This document shows positions 1-8,626 of a stretch of 64,000 nucleotides of DNA, one piece after another. The translations under genes and the position numbers were made by a program. Source of the DNA: Marinobacter szutsaonensis (GTDB lineage Bacteria > Pseudomonadota > Gammaproteobacteria > Pseudomonadales > Oleiphilaceae). The stretch lies in contig NZ_BAAAFC010000002.1 in the NCBI RefSeq assembly GCF_039523335.1, positions 434,001 through 498,000 of the forward strand, given 5' to 3'. The first letter of the stretch is position 1; each line of letters starts with the position of its first letter. The notes beneath the pieces were generated by a model that searched no databases, was not told where the DNA came from, and was given only the letters and a program-made list of their open reading frames with translations.

Positions 1-621
1 TGGGGCAGCTTCATGAGCTACGCCGCCGAGCACTACGGTGTGGAATGCGTCGGCGTGACCATCTCGAAGGAGCAGACCGCCTGGGCCCGTGACCGGTATC
101 CGGACCTGCCACTGGAGTTCCGTCTGCAGGATTACCGGGAAGTGAACGAGAAGTTCGACCGGGTGGTCAGTGTCGGCATGTTCGAACATGTCGGGCGCAA
201 GAACTACCGCACGTTCATGGATGTGGCCCATCGCTGCCTGAAGGACGATGGCCTGTTTCTGCTGCATACCATTGGCAGCAATAACCGGTCCGGAGGCGCC
301 GATCCCTGGATTGACAAGTACATCTTCCCCAATGGTGAATTGCCCTCACTGAGCCAGATCAGCGATGCCGTTGATCAACGGTTCGTGGTGGAAGACCTGC
401 ACAACTTCGGCGCCGACTATGACCGGACCCTGATGGCCTGGTACGACAACTTCAAGGTCGCCTGGCCACAGTTCCGGGAGCAGCTCGGCAAGCGCTTCTA
501 CCGGATGTGGGAGTATTACCTGCTGTCCTGTGCCGGGGCATTCCGGGCCCGGGACATCCAGCTGTGGCAGTGGGTGCTGTCAAAAAATGGCCTGGAAGGT
601 GGGTATCGCCGGGTCAGTTGA
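1..621 (+). CDS. cfa: Cyclopropane-fatty-acyl-phospholipid synthase, C-terminal part (5' end outside window)
   Basis: The enzyme transfers a methylene group from S-adenosylmethionine to cis double bonds of membrane phospholipid acyl chains. The frame is open from base 1, so only the last 206 residues are present and the true start lies upstream. The visible part begins inside the SAM-binding fold (YGVECVGVTISKEQ) and continues through blocks I recognise from E. coli Cfa: MFEHVGRKNY, DPWIDKYIFPNGELPS, FGADYDRTLMAWYDNF and CAGAFRARDIQLWQ. It converges on the next gene with only ten bases between the two stop codons, and no terminator hairpin is visible. The family is very secure; whether it is the only Cfa of the organism cannot be told. 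Confidence 0.94.
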   Translation, partial: WGSFMSYAAEHYGVECVGVTISKEQTAWARDRYPDLPLEFRLQDYREVNEKFDRVVSVGMFEHVGRKNYRTFMDVAHRCLKDDGLFLLHTIGSNNRSGGADPWIDKYIFPNGELPSLSQISDAVDQRFVVEDLHNFGADYDRTLMAWYDNFKVAWPQFREQLGKRFYRMWEYYLLSCAGAFRARDIQLWQWVLSKNGLEGGYRRVS

Positions 622-631
622 TCATCCGGCC

Positions 632-1825
632 TCAGGCCACATTCCCGGCGGCAACGCCGGACGCCCAGGCCCACTGGAAATTGTGGCCGCCCAGGTGTCC
701 GGTGACATCCACCACTTCCCCGATGAAGTACAGGTTCGGCCGGTCCAGGACCGCCATGGTCTTTGACGAGAGCTGGCGGGTGTCGATGCCACCCAGGGTG
801 ACTTCCGCTGTGCGGTAACCCTCGGTGCCGGCGGGCTTGATGGTCCAGTCTCCCAGGGTGTTTGCCACCTGTTCGATATCGGCGTTCTTGTACCCCTGCA
901 GCGGTCCGGTCCAGCCGTGGAGTTCGTTGAAGGCGCTGGCAAAGCGTTTCGGCAGGTACTCCGCCAGATACTGGGCGACCGTGGTGCGGGGTTTTTGCTT
1001 GCGCAGACCCATCAGGTCGTCCTCGATTCGTCGGGTCGGCAGCAGGTTAATGCTGATGTCATCCCCCGGAAACCAGTAACTGGAAATCTGCAGCATGGCC
1101 GGGCCACTCAGGCCCCGATGGGTGACCAGCATGGGTTCCCGGAAATGCTGGCGGTTGCATTCGGCATCCACCGGGCAACTGATCCCGGCCAGAGGTGCCA
1201 GCTGGGTTTTCAGCTCCGGCTGGAGCGTGAAAGGCACCAGGCCGGCACGGGTGGGGAGCACCTCCAGGCCGAATTGCCTGGCGACCTCGTACCCGAAGCC
1301 GGTGGCGCCCATGGTCGGAATCGAGAGCCCGCCGGTGGCAATCACCAGGGATTTGCAGGTCAGTGCGCCACTGCCGGTTTTCAGTCGATAGCCCGCATCT
1401 GTTTCGCTGACGGCAGTGACAGCGGTCTTCAGCCGGATTTCCGCCCCGGCCCATTCGCACTCGGTCAGTAGCATGTTCAGGATGTCCTTGGCACTGTCCT
1501 TGCAGAACAGCTGTCCCGGGGCTTTCTCCTCGTGCTCGATACCGTGGCGATCCACCAGCTCCAGGAAATCCTGGGGGGTATAGCGCTTCAGCGCCGATAT
1601 GCAGTAGTGCGGGTTATCGGACAGGAAATTGGCCGGCGTGCTGTTCAGGTTGGTGAAATTGCAGCGGCCGCCGCCTGACATGAGGATCTTTTTGCCGGGC
1701 TTGTTGGCGTGGTCGATCACCAGTACCCGGCGCCCCCGGTAGCCCGCGGTGGCAGCGCACATGAGGCCGGCGGCACCGGCGCCGATGATGATAACGTCGT
1801 AATGGGATGCCGAGGATGCTGTCAT
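632..1825 (-). CDS. NAD(P)/FAD-dependent oxidoreductase, HI0933/YhiN family
   Basis: This 397-residue flavoprotein opens with a dinucleotide-binding motif (VIIIGAGAAGLMCA, about residues 11-24) and the family signature KKILMSGGGRCNFTN near residues 45-59. Near the C-terminus, GHLGGHNFQWAWASG closes the FAD site. The frame is open further upstream to 1933, but the GAGAAG motif normally lies close to the N-terminus, so I chose the ATG at 1825 (MTASSASHYD). The ribosome-binding site there is weak. Length matches the usual 390-400 residues. The physiological substrate of this widespread family is not established and I do not assign one. PhzF lies 43 bases upstream on the same strand, so the two may be co-transcribed. 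Confidence 0.9.
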   Translation of the reverse strand: MTASSASHYDVIIIGAGAAGLMCAATAGYRGRRVLVIDHANKPGKKILMSGGGRCNFTNLNSTPANFLSDNPHYCISALKRYTPQDFLELVDRHGIEHEEKAPGQLFCKDSAKDILNMLLTECEWAGAEIRLKTAVTAVSETDAGYRLKTGSGALTCKSLVIATGGLSIPTMGATGFGYEVARQFGLEVLPTRAGLVPFTLQPELKTQLAPLAGISCPVDAECNRQHFREPMLVTHRGLSGPAMLQISSYWFPGDDISINLLPTRRIEDDLMGLRKQKPRTTVAQYLAEYLPKRFASAFNELHGWTGPLQGYKNADIEQVANTLGDWTIKPAGTEGYRTAEVTLGGIDTRQLSSKTMAVLDRPNLYFIGEVVDVTGHLGGHNFQWAWASGVAAGNVA

Positions 1826-1868
1826 TACTGCCCGCCGGTGTGAGTGAACGGCGGGCAGTATACCAGTC

Positions 1869-2672
1869 TCAGGGCAGGTGTACGGAACCTTCCATGTAGA
1901 ACGCGGTCTGGCCGGCGATATCGATCCGGTCACCTTTCAGCTCACAGCGCAGGAGGCCGCCCCGGGCTGACAGCTGTCTTGCCTCAAGGGACGATTTGCC
2001 CAGCTGGTTTGCCCAGTAGGGCACCAGCACACTGTGGATGGAGCCGGTCACCGGGTCCTCGTCGATGCCCGCGCCGGGGGCAAAATAGCGGCTGACAAAG
2101 TCGCAGTCCTCGCCCCGGGCGGTGACGATCAGCCCCTGGTTGCCTAGAGTCTTGAGCTTGCGGAGATCCGGCTCGGCTGACCGGACCGCCGCTTCGTTTT
2201 CCAGCACCACCATGTAGTTGGTGTCGTTGGGCACGTAGAAGGCGGTCTCCGGAGCGCCCTCAAGGGCTTCATGGATAATCGCGGGTGTCTGGCGCTCCTC
2301 GAAGGCCAGGTTGGGAAAGTCGAGCACCAGCCAGTCATTGTCCCTGCGAACACCCAGATGACCGCTCCTGGACTGCAGGGTGATCTTCTCTCCAGCCCAG
2401 TCCAGCTTGTTGAAGATGACCCAGGCGCTGGCCAGCGTTGCATGGCCGCAAAGGGGCACCTCCACCGTGGGCGTGAACCAGCGGATGTGGAAGTCGGCCT
2501 CATCTGTCTCCGGCAGCCGGACCAGGAAGGCGGTTTCGGACAGGTTGTTCTCCATCGCCAGGGCCCGGAGGGTGTCATCCGGCAGCCATTGGTCCAGAGG
2601 CATGACGGCGGCCGGATTGCCGCCGAACACACGGTCGGTGAAAGCGTCGACCTGGAAGATTGGGTGCATCAT
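1869..2672 (-). CDS. PhzF-family isomerase/epimerase-like protein
   Basis: A 267-residue member of the PhzF family, whose fold resembles diaminopimelate epimerase. It shows the N-terminal FGGNPAAV block, the expected acidic catalytic residue in NNLSETAFLV (Glu46), PLCGHATLAS and the DPVTGS motif. Family members act on small carboxylic acids; no phenazine genes are nearby, so a role in phenazine synthesis is not supported. Two adjacent ATGs (2672 and 2669) can serve as start; a GGAG lies at suitable distance. The start overlaps the stop of the preceding small gene in an ATGA arrangement, which indicates translational coupling. Confidence 0.9.
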   Translation of the reverse strand: MMHPIFQVDAFTDRVFGGNPAAVMPLDQWLPDDTLRALAMENNLSETAFLVRLPETDEADFHIRWFTPTVEVPLCGHATLASAWVIFNKLDWAGEKITLQSRSGHLGVRRDNDWLVLDFPNLAFEERQTPAIIHEALEGAPETAFYVPNDTNYMVVLENEAAVRSAEPDLRKLKTLGNQGLIVTARGEDCDFVSRYFAPGAGIDEDPVTGSIHSVLVPYWANQLGKSSLEARQLSARGGLLRCELKGDRIDIAGQTAFYMEGSVHLP

Positions 2673-2986
2673 CGGTTTGTCTCCTCGAGTGTGCGTCCAG
2701 CGTAATCATGGGCCTTGTATCTGGCAAACTGTTCCAGTTCGCCCTCGCTGTACAGGTGCACCTCAGGCGTGGGGCGGCCGAGTGTCAGAATCCAGTGCCC
2801 GTGGCTTGCCCGGTGGATGGTGAACCCGAGGTCTTCCAGCCATTTCCGGGTGACCTCCGGCCGGATAGTGCCCAGGGGCAGGGTGGGTGATGCGAGTCCC
2901 AGTAGATCCTTGCGGGTAGAGGCAGGGATGTCCGGGAGCAGGACAGGAACGGCTGAGTGCCGTGCAGGAACAGTGGCGGATCCCAT
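2669..2986 (-). CDS. Hypothetical 105-residue protein coupled to phzF-like gene
   Basis: I do not recognise this protein. It is supported as a real gene by a strong AGGAG eight bases before the ATG at 2986, by coding continuity, and by a four-base stop/start overlap with the downstream PhzF-like gene. The first 25 residues are hydrophobic and proline-rich without a clear signal peptide. The rest is a mixed alpha/beta domain containing W-L-E-D-L-G-F and a short block GHWILTLGR. No metal-binding cysteines or membrane segments are seen. Its fixed pairing with the PhzF-like enzyme would suggest a helper role, but that is inference. Confidence 0.72.
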   Translation of the reverse strand: MGSATVPARHSAVPVLLPDIPASTRKDLLGLASPTLPLGTIRPEVTRKWLEDLGFTIHRASHGHWILTLGRPTPEVHLYSEGELEQFARYKAHDYAGRTLEETNR

Positions 2987-3071
2987 GGTGAAACTCCTTC
3001 TTCAATGAGCTTGTCATCATTGTCCTGCTTCGCTGACAGGCATAACAGATTCAGTTAATCTGTTTTTGAAT

Positions 3072-3127
3072 CGGTACAGATGAGTCTCACGCGAGTCTGT
3101 ACCGGTTCATTTGCTGCCGATCTGTAC
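3072..3127. promoter_or_regulatory. Candidate MocR operator: three TCTGTAC half-sites
   Basis: CGGTACAGA (3072-3080) and TCTGTACCG (3096-3104) form a perfect nine-base inverted repeat with a 15-base spacer. A third TCTGTAC copy lies at 3121-3127, in direct orientation to the second and exactly 25 bases from it. The cluster sits between the divergent 105-residue gene and the MocR-type regulator. MocR/GabR-family proteins are known to bind repeated half-sites next to their own gene, so autoregulation is the obvious reading. Confidence 0.6.
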
Positions 3128-3190
3128 TGCCCCATTGCCGGACAGGTCTGGTGCAATAACAAGGGAGATACAAGGCAGGAGGGAGACCGC

Positions 3191-4600
3191 ATGGGCGTTC
3201 TATACAGCCAGGTGGCGGATCAGCTGCAGGCGCTGATCCAGGAAGGAGTGTACCGGGAAGGCGACCGGTTGCCCGGTGTACGGGTATTGAGCCGGCAGTT
3301 CGCGGTGTCGATTTCGACGGTATTGCAGGCCCACCAGACCCTGGAGGCACGGGGATACCTGGAAGCCCGGGAGCGTAGCGGCTATTTCGTGCGCCTGCCG
3401 GTCCAGGATGTGCCGGAGCCCAGGATGCCAAAGCACCGGAGCCGGCCGGTCCCGGTGACCGCACGGGAAATGACGCTGGATCTGTGTGCCGATGAGCAGA
3501 GACGCATGGTGCCACTGGCCACCGCGATTCCCCACCCTGATTACCTCCCTGTACGGCAGATCCAGCAGAGCACGCTGTGGGCGGCACGAAGGGGGCTGGA
3601 AACCCTGGATTACGCCTTCCCCGGCAAGGAATCGTTCCGCCGCCAGATTGCCCAGCGCATGGCCGCCATCGGCGTGCCGGTGACGCCGGACGAGATCCTG
3701 GCAACCAACGGCGCGCAGGAAGCCATCATTCTGGCCCTGCGGGCGGTGACCCAGCCCGGCGATATCGTGGCGGTGGAGTCGCCGTCATTCCCCGGCATTC
3801 TCCAGGCTCTGGAAGTGGTGGGCTTGCGGGTGATAGAAATTCCCACCCACCCCTCGGAAGGTCTGAGCCTGGAGGGACTCGAACTGGCCCTGGAACAGTG
3901 GCCCCTGAAAGCCTGTGTGGTGGTGACCAATCACAGCAATCCCATGGGGGCGCGCATGTCCGATGAGCGCAAGAAACAGCTGGTGTCCATGCTGGCGGCG
4001 GCCGACGTGCCCCTGATCGAGGATGATATCTACGGCGACCTGTACCACACCGGTGAGCGGCCCCGGCCGGCCAAGGCCTTCGACCGGGCTGACAACGTGA
4101 TCTATTGCAGTTCCTTTTCCAAGACCATTTCCCCGGGCCTGCGCCTGGGCTGGATGATCCCCGGCCGTCACATGGCCAGCGCCCGCCAGCACAAGTATTT
4201 CGTCAACCTGGCGACCTCCTCCATTCCCCAGCTGGCGGTCGCCCACTTTCTGGAGCAGGGCGGCTATGACCGGTACCTGCGGTCAGCGCGGCAGCACTAC
4301 CGGGAAGCGACCGAGCGCATGCGATCGGCGGTGGCCCGGTCATTCCCGGAAGGTACCGCGGTGAGCCGGCCCCAGGGCGGGTTTGTGCTCTGGGTACAAC
4401 TACCGGAGGGGGTATCGGGCACGGAGGTCTACCAGCGGGCACGGGCGGAAAACATCAACGTGGCGCCCGGGCTGATGTTCTCCACCACCAACAAGTTCGA
4501 TAACTGCCTCCGCCTGAATGGTGGAAACCCCTGGACCGGAACCATCGAAAAGGCTGTCGCCAGGCTCGGTGCGCTGGTCCACGAGGAGATGGGACGCTAA
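3191..4600 (+). CDS. MocR-type transcriptional regulator (GntR DNA-binding domain fused to PLP aminotransferase fold)
   Basis: The first roughly 70 residues form a winged helix of the GntR family (VADQLQALIQEGVYREGDRL, then LSRQFAVSISTVLQAHQTL). Residues about 90-469 are a fold-type I aminotransferase domain with NHSNPMGARM, the DDIYGDLY block and a PLP-binding lysine in SSFSKTISPGLRLGW (Lys311). The frame is open back to 3080, but I chose the ATG at 3191 because AGGAGGGAGA precedes it and the GntR domain starts right there. MocR proteins sense vitamin B6 or amino-compound ligands and usually control an adjacent gene; here the divergent small gene/phzF pair or the gene itself. Its stop overlaps the convergent response-regulator stop. 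Confidence 0.93.
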   Translation: MGVLYSQVADQLQALIQEGVYREGDRLPGVRVLSRQFAVSISTVLQAHQTLEARGYLEARERSGYFVRLPVQDVPEPRMPKHRSRPVPVTAREMTLDLCADEQRRMVPLATAIPHPDYLPVRQIQQSTLWAARRGLETLDYAFPGKESFRRQIAQRMAAIGVPVTPDEILATNGAQEAIILALRAVTQPGDIVAVESPSFPGILQALEVVGLRVIEIPTHPSEGLSLEGLELALEQWPLKACVVVTNHSNPMGARMSDERKKQLVSMLAAADVPLIEDDIYGDLYHTGERPRPAKAFDRADNVIYCSSFSKTISPGLRLGWMIPGRHMASARQHKYFVNLATSSIPQLAVAHFLEQGGYDRYLRSARQHYREATERMRSAVARSFPEGTAVSRPQGGFVLWVQLPEGVSGTEVYQRARAENINVAPGLMFSTTNKFDNCLRLNGGNPWTGTIEKAVARLGALVHEEMGR

Positions 4601-5247
4601 CTGTCGCGGCGAAGATCCAGGGGATCAACCAGCCCCGCTGCAATGGCGATGCCGGTCACGTCCGGAAGCCGTTCGGCGCCCAGGCGTTTCATGACCCGGG
4701 CCCGGTACAGGTCGATGGTCTTGACGCTGACTCCCAGCTGATCGGCAATCTCACGGCTGGTATAGCCCTGGGCCAGGGGCAGGAAAACGTCCCGTTCCCG
4801 GCGGGTGAGGGTGTCGATCAGTGCCTCGGTGCGGGCATTGCCGTGGAAGCGCTGGCCGCTCTGCCGCTCCTGCAGAGCCTGCTGGACACTGTCGAGCAGA
4901 AGCTGCTCGTTGAACGGCTTCTCGATGAAGTCGAATGCACCGGATTTGAAGGCCCGGACCACGATGGGCACGTCGGCATGGCCGGAGACAAAAATGATCG
5001 GCACCTCCAGTCCCCGTTTCTGCAGTTCTTCCTGGACGTTGAGGCCGCCAAGCCCGGGCATCCGCACATCCAGCACCACACAGCCGGCGTTGGTATGCCC
5101 TACCGCATCCAGAAATTTCCGGCCGTCGCTGTAGGCTTCGACGTTCAGTCCCACGGACTCGAGCAGCCATTGGGTCGACTCGAGCATGCCGGCGTCGTCG
5201 TCGACCACGTAGACGGTGGTGGGCGGGTTACTGGGTGATTCAGTCAT
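4597..5247 (-). CDS. FixJ/DctR-like response regulator (receiver plus LuxR-type HTH)
   Basis: A 216-residue two-component regulator. The receiver domain starts TVYVVDDDAG, has the phosphoacceptor Asp60 in VVLDVRMPG, and the conserved lysine in FIEKPF (Lys110). The LuxR/FixJ-type helix-turn-helix follows (LTRRERDVFLPLAQ, then SREIADQLGVSVKTIDLYRARV). The reading frame extends to 5358, but the ATG at 5247 has a GGAG at good distance and the receiver begins nearby. It overlaps the end of the histidine kinase gene by eight bases, so the two are translationally coupled. The pair is divergent from an acyl-CoA synthetase gene, a plausible target. Its stop overlaps the MocR stop tail to tail. Confidence 0.93.
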   Translation of the reverse strand: MTESPSNPPTTVYVVDDDAGMLESTQWLLESVGLNVEAYSDGRKFLDAVGHTNAGCVVLDVRMPGLGGLNVQEELQKRGLEVPIIFVSGHADVPIVVRAFKSGAFDFIEKPFNEQLLLDSVQQALQERQSGQRFHGNARTEALIDTLTRRERDVFLPLAQGYTSREIADQLGVSVKTIDLYRARVMKRLGAERLPDVTGIAIAAGLVDPLDLRRDS

Positions 5248-6745
5248 TCCGGGAAATCTCCGTTGTTGCAGTCTTGTTCTTGTTTCCGCTGGCGGGGAAG
5301 CGGCACGTGAGGGTAAGGCCACCGGTCTTCGCCGGCCTGGCATCCAGGAAGCCGCCAAAGCCTTCGATAATGGAGCGGCTCATGGACAGGCCAAGGCCCA
5401 GACCCTGCGGCTTGCTGGTATAGAAGGGCTGGAACATCTGGCGAATTTCCTGCTCGCCCAGCCCGTCGCCCTGGTCGGTGACTTCAATCAGGGTCTCGTT
5501 GCAATCATTGATACAGGTGGTCAGGGTGATCTCGGCCGGGCTTCCCGGGTCCGTGCTCTCCGTTTTCCGGGATTCGACGGTGGCTTCGATCCCGTTACGG
5601 ATGAGGTTGATCAGGACCTGCTCGAGCAACACGGGGTCGGCGGTGATCACCGGGGCAGCCTCGCACAGCCGCTCCCGGATCCTGACCCGGTTCTTGTCCG
5701 CCTCCCACTGGCACAGCCTGGCCACGTTGCCGACCACGTCATTGACGGAAATCGGGGCGGTTCGTTTCTGGCCCTTGCGCAGGAACGCCCGGAGTCGCTT
5801 GATCACTTCCGAGGCCCGGTTGGCGTGGTGAACAATCTTCTGCAGGCCATCGTCCACCCGGTCCAGGCATTCGGGGTTGCTTCGGGCGTTCTTCAGGTAG
5901 CGCTGGCTGGCACTGGCAAAGTTCACGATGGTGGCCAGTGGCTGGTTCATCTCGTGGGCGATGCTCGAGGCCAGTTCGCCCAGGGTTGCAAGGCGTGCGG
6001 CATGGGCCAGTTCGTCCGCCAGCCGCCGGTTGTTCTCCTCGGATTCCACCCTGGCGGTGATGTCCCGGGACACGCTGATGACTTCCACCACTGCGCCGGT
6101 GTAGGTCTCACGGATGGCACGGCTGGCGATCTCGAACCAGCGCTTGCTGCCGTCCCGGTGCAGGATTTCCAGGGTCATGGTGGCGTAGCCGTCGTCCCGC
6201 AGGCGGTTATGGGCTTCCACCAGCTGCTCGACCACGTGATCGCCCCGGAACACCTCTTCCAGTGGCTTGCCTCGAAGTTCCTCGGGCCAGTACCCCAGCA
6301 ATCGCCAGGACGCCGGCGTTGCATCGATGAACCGACCGTCCGGGGCGTGGCGGGAGATCAGATCGGTGGTGTTCTCGGTAATCAGCCGGTACAGGCGGTT
6401 GGACTGCACGGCCTGCTCCCGGGTGCGAACTTCCTCGGTGGCATCCCGGCCCCGGAGCAGGACCAGGTTGCTGGTCTGGTCCGGTATCAATGTCCAGAGC
6501 AGGATATGGCCGGGTATCCGGGATTCGACATTTTCGATGGCCCGGTTCTGCTGCAGGGAGGAATGCACCAGGGCCTGCGTATTGACCGGGAGCAGATCCA
6601 CCGCGCTTTCAAGGCCGGCACTGCTCACCAGGTCGATAGCGCTGCGACTGGCCTTCAGCAGGGCAGAGTGCCGATCAAGGACCAGACCGGGTTGCGGGTC
6701 GGCGTCCGGCAAACTAAATACCGTATCAGGGGGAAAATCGGTCAT
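5240..6745 (-). CDS. PAS-domain sensor histidine kinase (FixL/DctB-like transmitter)
   Basis: A 501-residue kinase without obvious membrane segments, so probably cytoplasmic. An N-terminal region (1-110) may be a degenerate sensor domain. A clear PAS domain spans about 115-230 (LITENTTDLISRHAPDGRFI to VSRDITARVE). The HisKA box is LGELASSIAHEMNQPLA with His264, followed by the N box NLIRNGIEA near residue 384 and glycine boxes GDGLGEQE and GLGLGLSMSRSI. The HEMNQPLA type is typical of FixL/DctB kinases paired with FixJ-type regulators, which is what follows. No haem-binding residues can be asserted. The start lies just downstream of two inverted repeats. Confidence 0.92.
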   Translation of the reverse strand: MTDFPPDTVFSLPDADPQPGLVLDRHSALLKASRSAIDLVSSAGLESAVDLLPVNTQALVHSSLQQNRAIENVESRIPGHILLWTLIPDQTSNLVLLRGRDATEEVRTREQAVQSNRLYRLITENTTDLISRHAPDGRFIDATPASWRLLGYWPEELRGKPLEEVFRGDHVVEQLVEAHNRLRDDGYATMTLEILHRDGSKRWFEIASRAIRETYTGAVVEVISVSRDITARVESEENNRRLADELAHAARLATLGELASSIAHEMNQPLATIVNFASASQRYLKNARSNPECLDRVDDGLQKIVHHANRASEVIKRLRAFLRKGQKRTAPISVNDVVGNVARLCQWEADKNRVRIRERLCEAAPVITADPVLLEQVLINLIRNGIEATVESRKTESTDPGSPAEITLTTCINDCNETLIEVTDQGDGLGEQEIRQMFQPFYTSKPQGLGLGLSMSRSIIEGFGGFLDARPAKTGGLTLTCRFPASGNKNKTATTEISRND

Positions 6746-6755
6746 ATCATCGCTG

Positions 6756-6814
6756 TTATAGTAATTGCACTATAATACCTTGGTGTAGTTTCTAGTATTT
6801 GTCCCATCAAATAC
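6756..6814. promoter_or_regulatory. Two 7-6-7 inverted repeats between kinase and acyl-CoA synthetase genes
   Basis: TTATAGT-AATTGC-ACTATAA (6756-6775) and GTATTTG-TCCCAT-CAAATAC (6795-6814) are both perfect seven-base palindromes with six-base spacers. They lie in an AT-rich 150-base gap between divergent transcription units. Each is a plausible dimeric operator. The first could also contribute -10-like hexamers to the leftward promoter. Which regulator binds is unknown. Confidence 0.5.
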
Positions 6815-6899
6815 CATTCTGACCAGCGTGAATTATAGCCAGATTAGCGATTTTCCTGAATACGCCATAAGAACAACAGAGCTCCAAGAGGAACCCGTT

Positions 6900-8528
6900 A
6901 TGACCTCGATTTTTGACCAGGGCCTGGCGCCCGTCGATGCCAACTACGCCGTCCAGTCGCCGATTGATTTCATCGAGCGCACCGCGAGTGTTTATCCGGA
7001 ATACCCGGCCATCATTCACGGCGCGATCCGTTACAACTGGGCACAAACCTACGAGCGCTGCCGTCGCCTGGCCTCGGCCCTGCAAGGTCGCGGGATCGGT
7101 CGTGGCGATACCGTCGCCGTGATGCTGCTGAACATCCCCGCGATGGTGGAATGCCACTTCGGCGTACCCATGATTGGCGCCGTGCTCAATACCCTGAACG
7201 TGCGCCTGGACGCCGACGCCATCGCCTTCATGCTTGAGCATGGAGAAGCCAAGGTGGTGATTGCCGACCGCGAGTTCGGTCAGGTCATCAAGGACGCTGT
7301 CCGTCACCTGGAGCACAAACCGCTGGTCATTGATGTGGATGACCCGGAATACGGTGAGGGCGTGCAGGTCAGCGATCTGGATTACGAGGCGTTCCTGCAG
7401 GAGGGTGACCCTCAGTTCCAGTGGAGCTTCCCTGAAAACGAGTGGGACGCGGTTTCCCTGAACTACACCTCCGGTACCACCGGCAACCCCAAGGGCGTGG
7501 TCTATCACCACCGCGGGGCTTACCTCAATGCCCTGGGTAACCAGGCCGTCTGGTCCATGGACATGCATCCGGTCTATCTGTGGACCCTGCCGATGTTCCA
7601 CTGCAACGGTTGGTGTTTCCCCTGGACCGTTACCGCCATGGCCGGCACCCATGTTTGCCTGCGCCGGGTGGACCCGGAGAAGATCCTGCAGCTGATCCGC
7701 GATCACCAGGTCACCCACATGTGCGGCGCCCCGATCGTTCTGAACGCGCTGCTCAATGCGCCGGCAGCCGCCAAGGCCGGGATCGATCACGAGGTGAAAT
7801 CCATGACCGCCGGTGCCGCACCCCCCGCCCAGGTGATCGGGGCGGTAGAAGAAATGGGCATCAAGGTGACCCACGTTTACGGCCTGACCGAAGTGTACGG
7901 CCCGGTAACTGTGTGTGCCTGGAAGTCCGAGTGGGATGAGCTGCCGCTGCATGACCGTGCCCGGAAAAAGGCACGCCAGGGCGTTCGCTACCATACCCTG
8001 GCCGGCACCATGGTCGGTGATCCCAACACCATGGAACCGGTGCCCAAAGACGGCAAGACCATCGGCGAGATCTTCCTGCGCGGCAACACCGTGATGAAGG
8101 GTTACCTGAAGAACCCGAGTGCCACCGAAGAGGCCTTCCGTGGTGGCTGGTTCCACACCGGTGACCTGGCGGTGTGGCACGAGGACGGTTACCTGGAAAT
8201 CAAGGACCGGCTGAAAGACATCATCATCTCCGGGGGTGAGAACATCTCCACCATCGAGGTGGAAGATACCCTGTACCGCCATCCGGCCGTGCTGGAAGCG
8301 GCGGTGGTTGCCCGCCCGGACGAGAAGTGGGGCGAGACGCCCTGCGCGTTCATTACCCTGAAGCCGGAAGCCGGCGAGGTCAGCGAAGAAGACATTATCA
8401 CCTTCTGCCGCGAGCATCTGGCCCGCTTCAAGGTACCGAAAACGGTCGTCTTCACGGAGCTGCCCAAGACCTCCACGGGCAAGATCCAGAAGTTCGTGCT
8501 GCGGGATCAGGCCAAAGAGCTGGACTGA
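6900..8528 (+). CDS. AMP-dependent acyl-CoA synthetase (medium-chain / DmdB-AlkK-like)
   Basis: A 542-residue adenylating enzyme that activates a carboxylic acid to its CoA thioester through an acyl-AMP. The AMP-binding P-loop YTSGTTGNPKG is at residues 189-199, followed by a YHHRGAYLN block, TAGAAPP, VYGLTEVYGP, the hinge region WFHTGDLAVWHEDGYLEIKD and the C-terminal catalytic lysine in TSTGKIQKF (Lys528). The overall pattern resembles the AlkK medium-chain and DmdB methylmercaptopropionate ligase group; sequence alone does not fix the chain length. The ATG at 6900 is chosen over an in-frame ATG at 6828 because AGAGGAA precedes it and family alignment starts there. It is divergent from a FixJ-type two-component system. 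Confidence 0.93.
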   Translation: MTSIFDQGLAPVDANYAVQSPIDFIERTASVYPEYPAIIHGAIRYNWAQTYERCRRLASALQGRGIGRGDTVAVMLLNIPAMVECHFGVPMIGAVLNTLNVRLDADAIAFMLEHGEAKVVIADREFGQVIKDAVRHLEHKPLVIDVDDPEYGEGVQVSDLDYEAFLQEGDPQFQWSFPENEWDAVSLNYTSGTTGNPKGVVYHHRGAYLNALGNQAVWSMDMHPVYLWTLPMFHCNGWCFPWTVTAMAGTHVCLRRVDPEKILQLIRDHQVTHMCGAPIVLNALLNAPAAAKAGIDHEVKSMTAGAAPPAQVIGAVEEMGIKVTHVYGLTEVYGPVTVCAWKSEWDELPLHDRARKKARQGVRYHTLAGTMVGDPNTMEPVPKDGKTIGEIFLRGNTVMKGYLKNPSATEEAFRGGWFHTGDLAVWHEDGYLEIKDRLKDIIISGGENISTIEVEDTLYRHPAVLEAAVVARPDEKWGETPCAFITLKPEAGEVSEEDIITFCREHLARFKVPKTVVFTELPKTSTGKIQKFVLRDQAKELD

Positions 8529-8535
8529 TCTGCTG

Positions 8536-8564
8536 ACCGGCTGCGCCACCCCGGCGCAGCCGGT
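8536..8564 (+). terminator. Strong stem-loop after acyl-CoA synthetase gene, no U-tract
   Basis: ACCGGCTGCGCC and GGCGCAGCCGGT form perfect twelve-base arms around a five-base loop. No T-run follows, so it is more likely an mRNA-stabilising or partial termination element between the synthetase and the downstream permease than a full intrinsic terminator. Confidence 0.55.
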
Positions 8565-8626
8565 ATGTCACCTCAAGAACAACACTAACAGGCACACGCC
8601 ACGCGCGTGGGTCCGGAGACCCTTTT

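Noticed and set aside
5216..6775. Long plus-strand frame opposite the PAS kinase
   Set aside because: It mirrors the kinase codon pattern, has no start signal or recognisable domain, and the kinase on the other strand is unambiguous.
8599..8610. CCACGCGCGTGG palindrome before the permease gene
   Set aside because: Twelve-base alternating GC palindromes are expected by chance in such DNA and nothing else supports an operator here.
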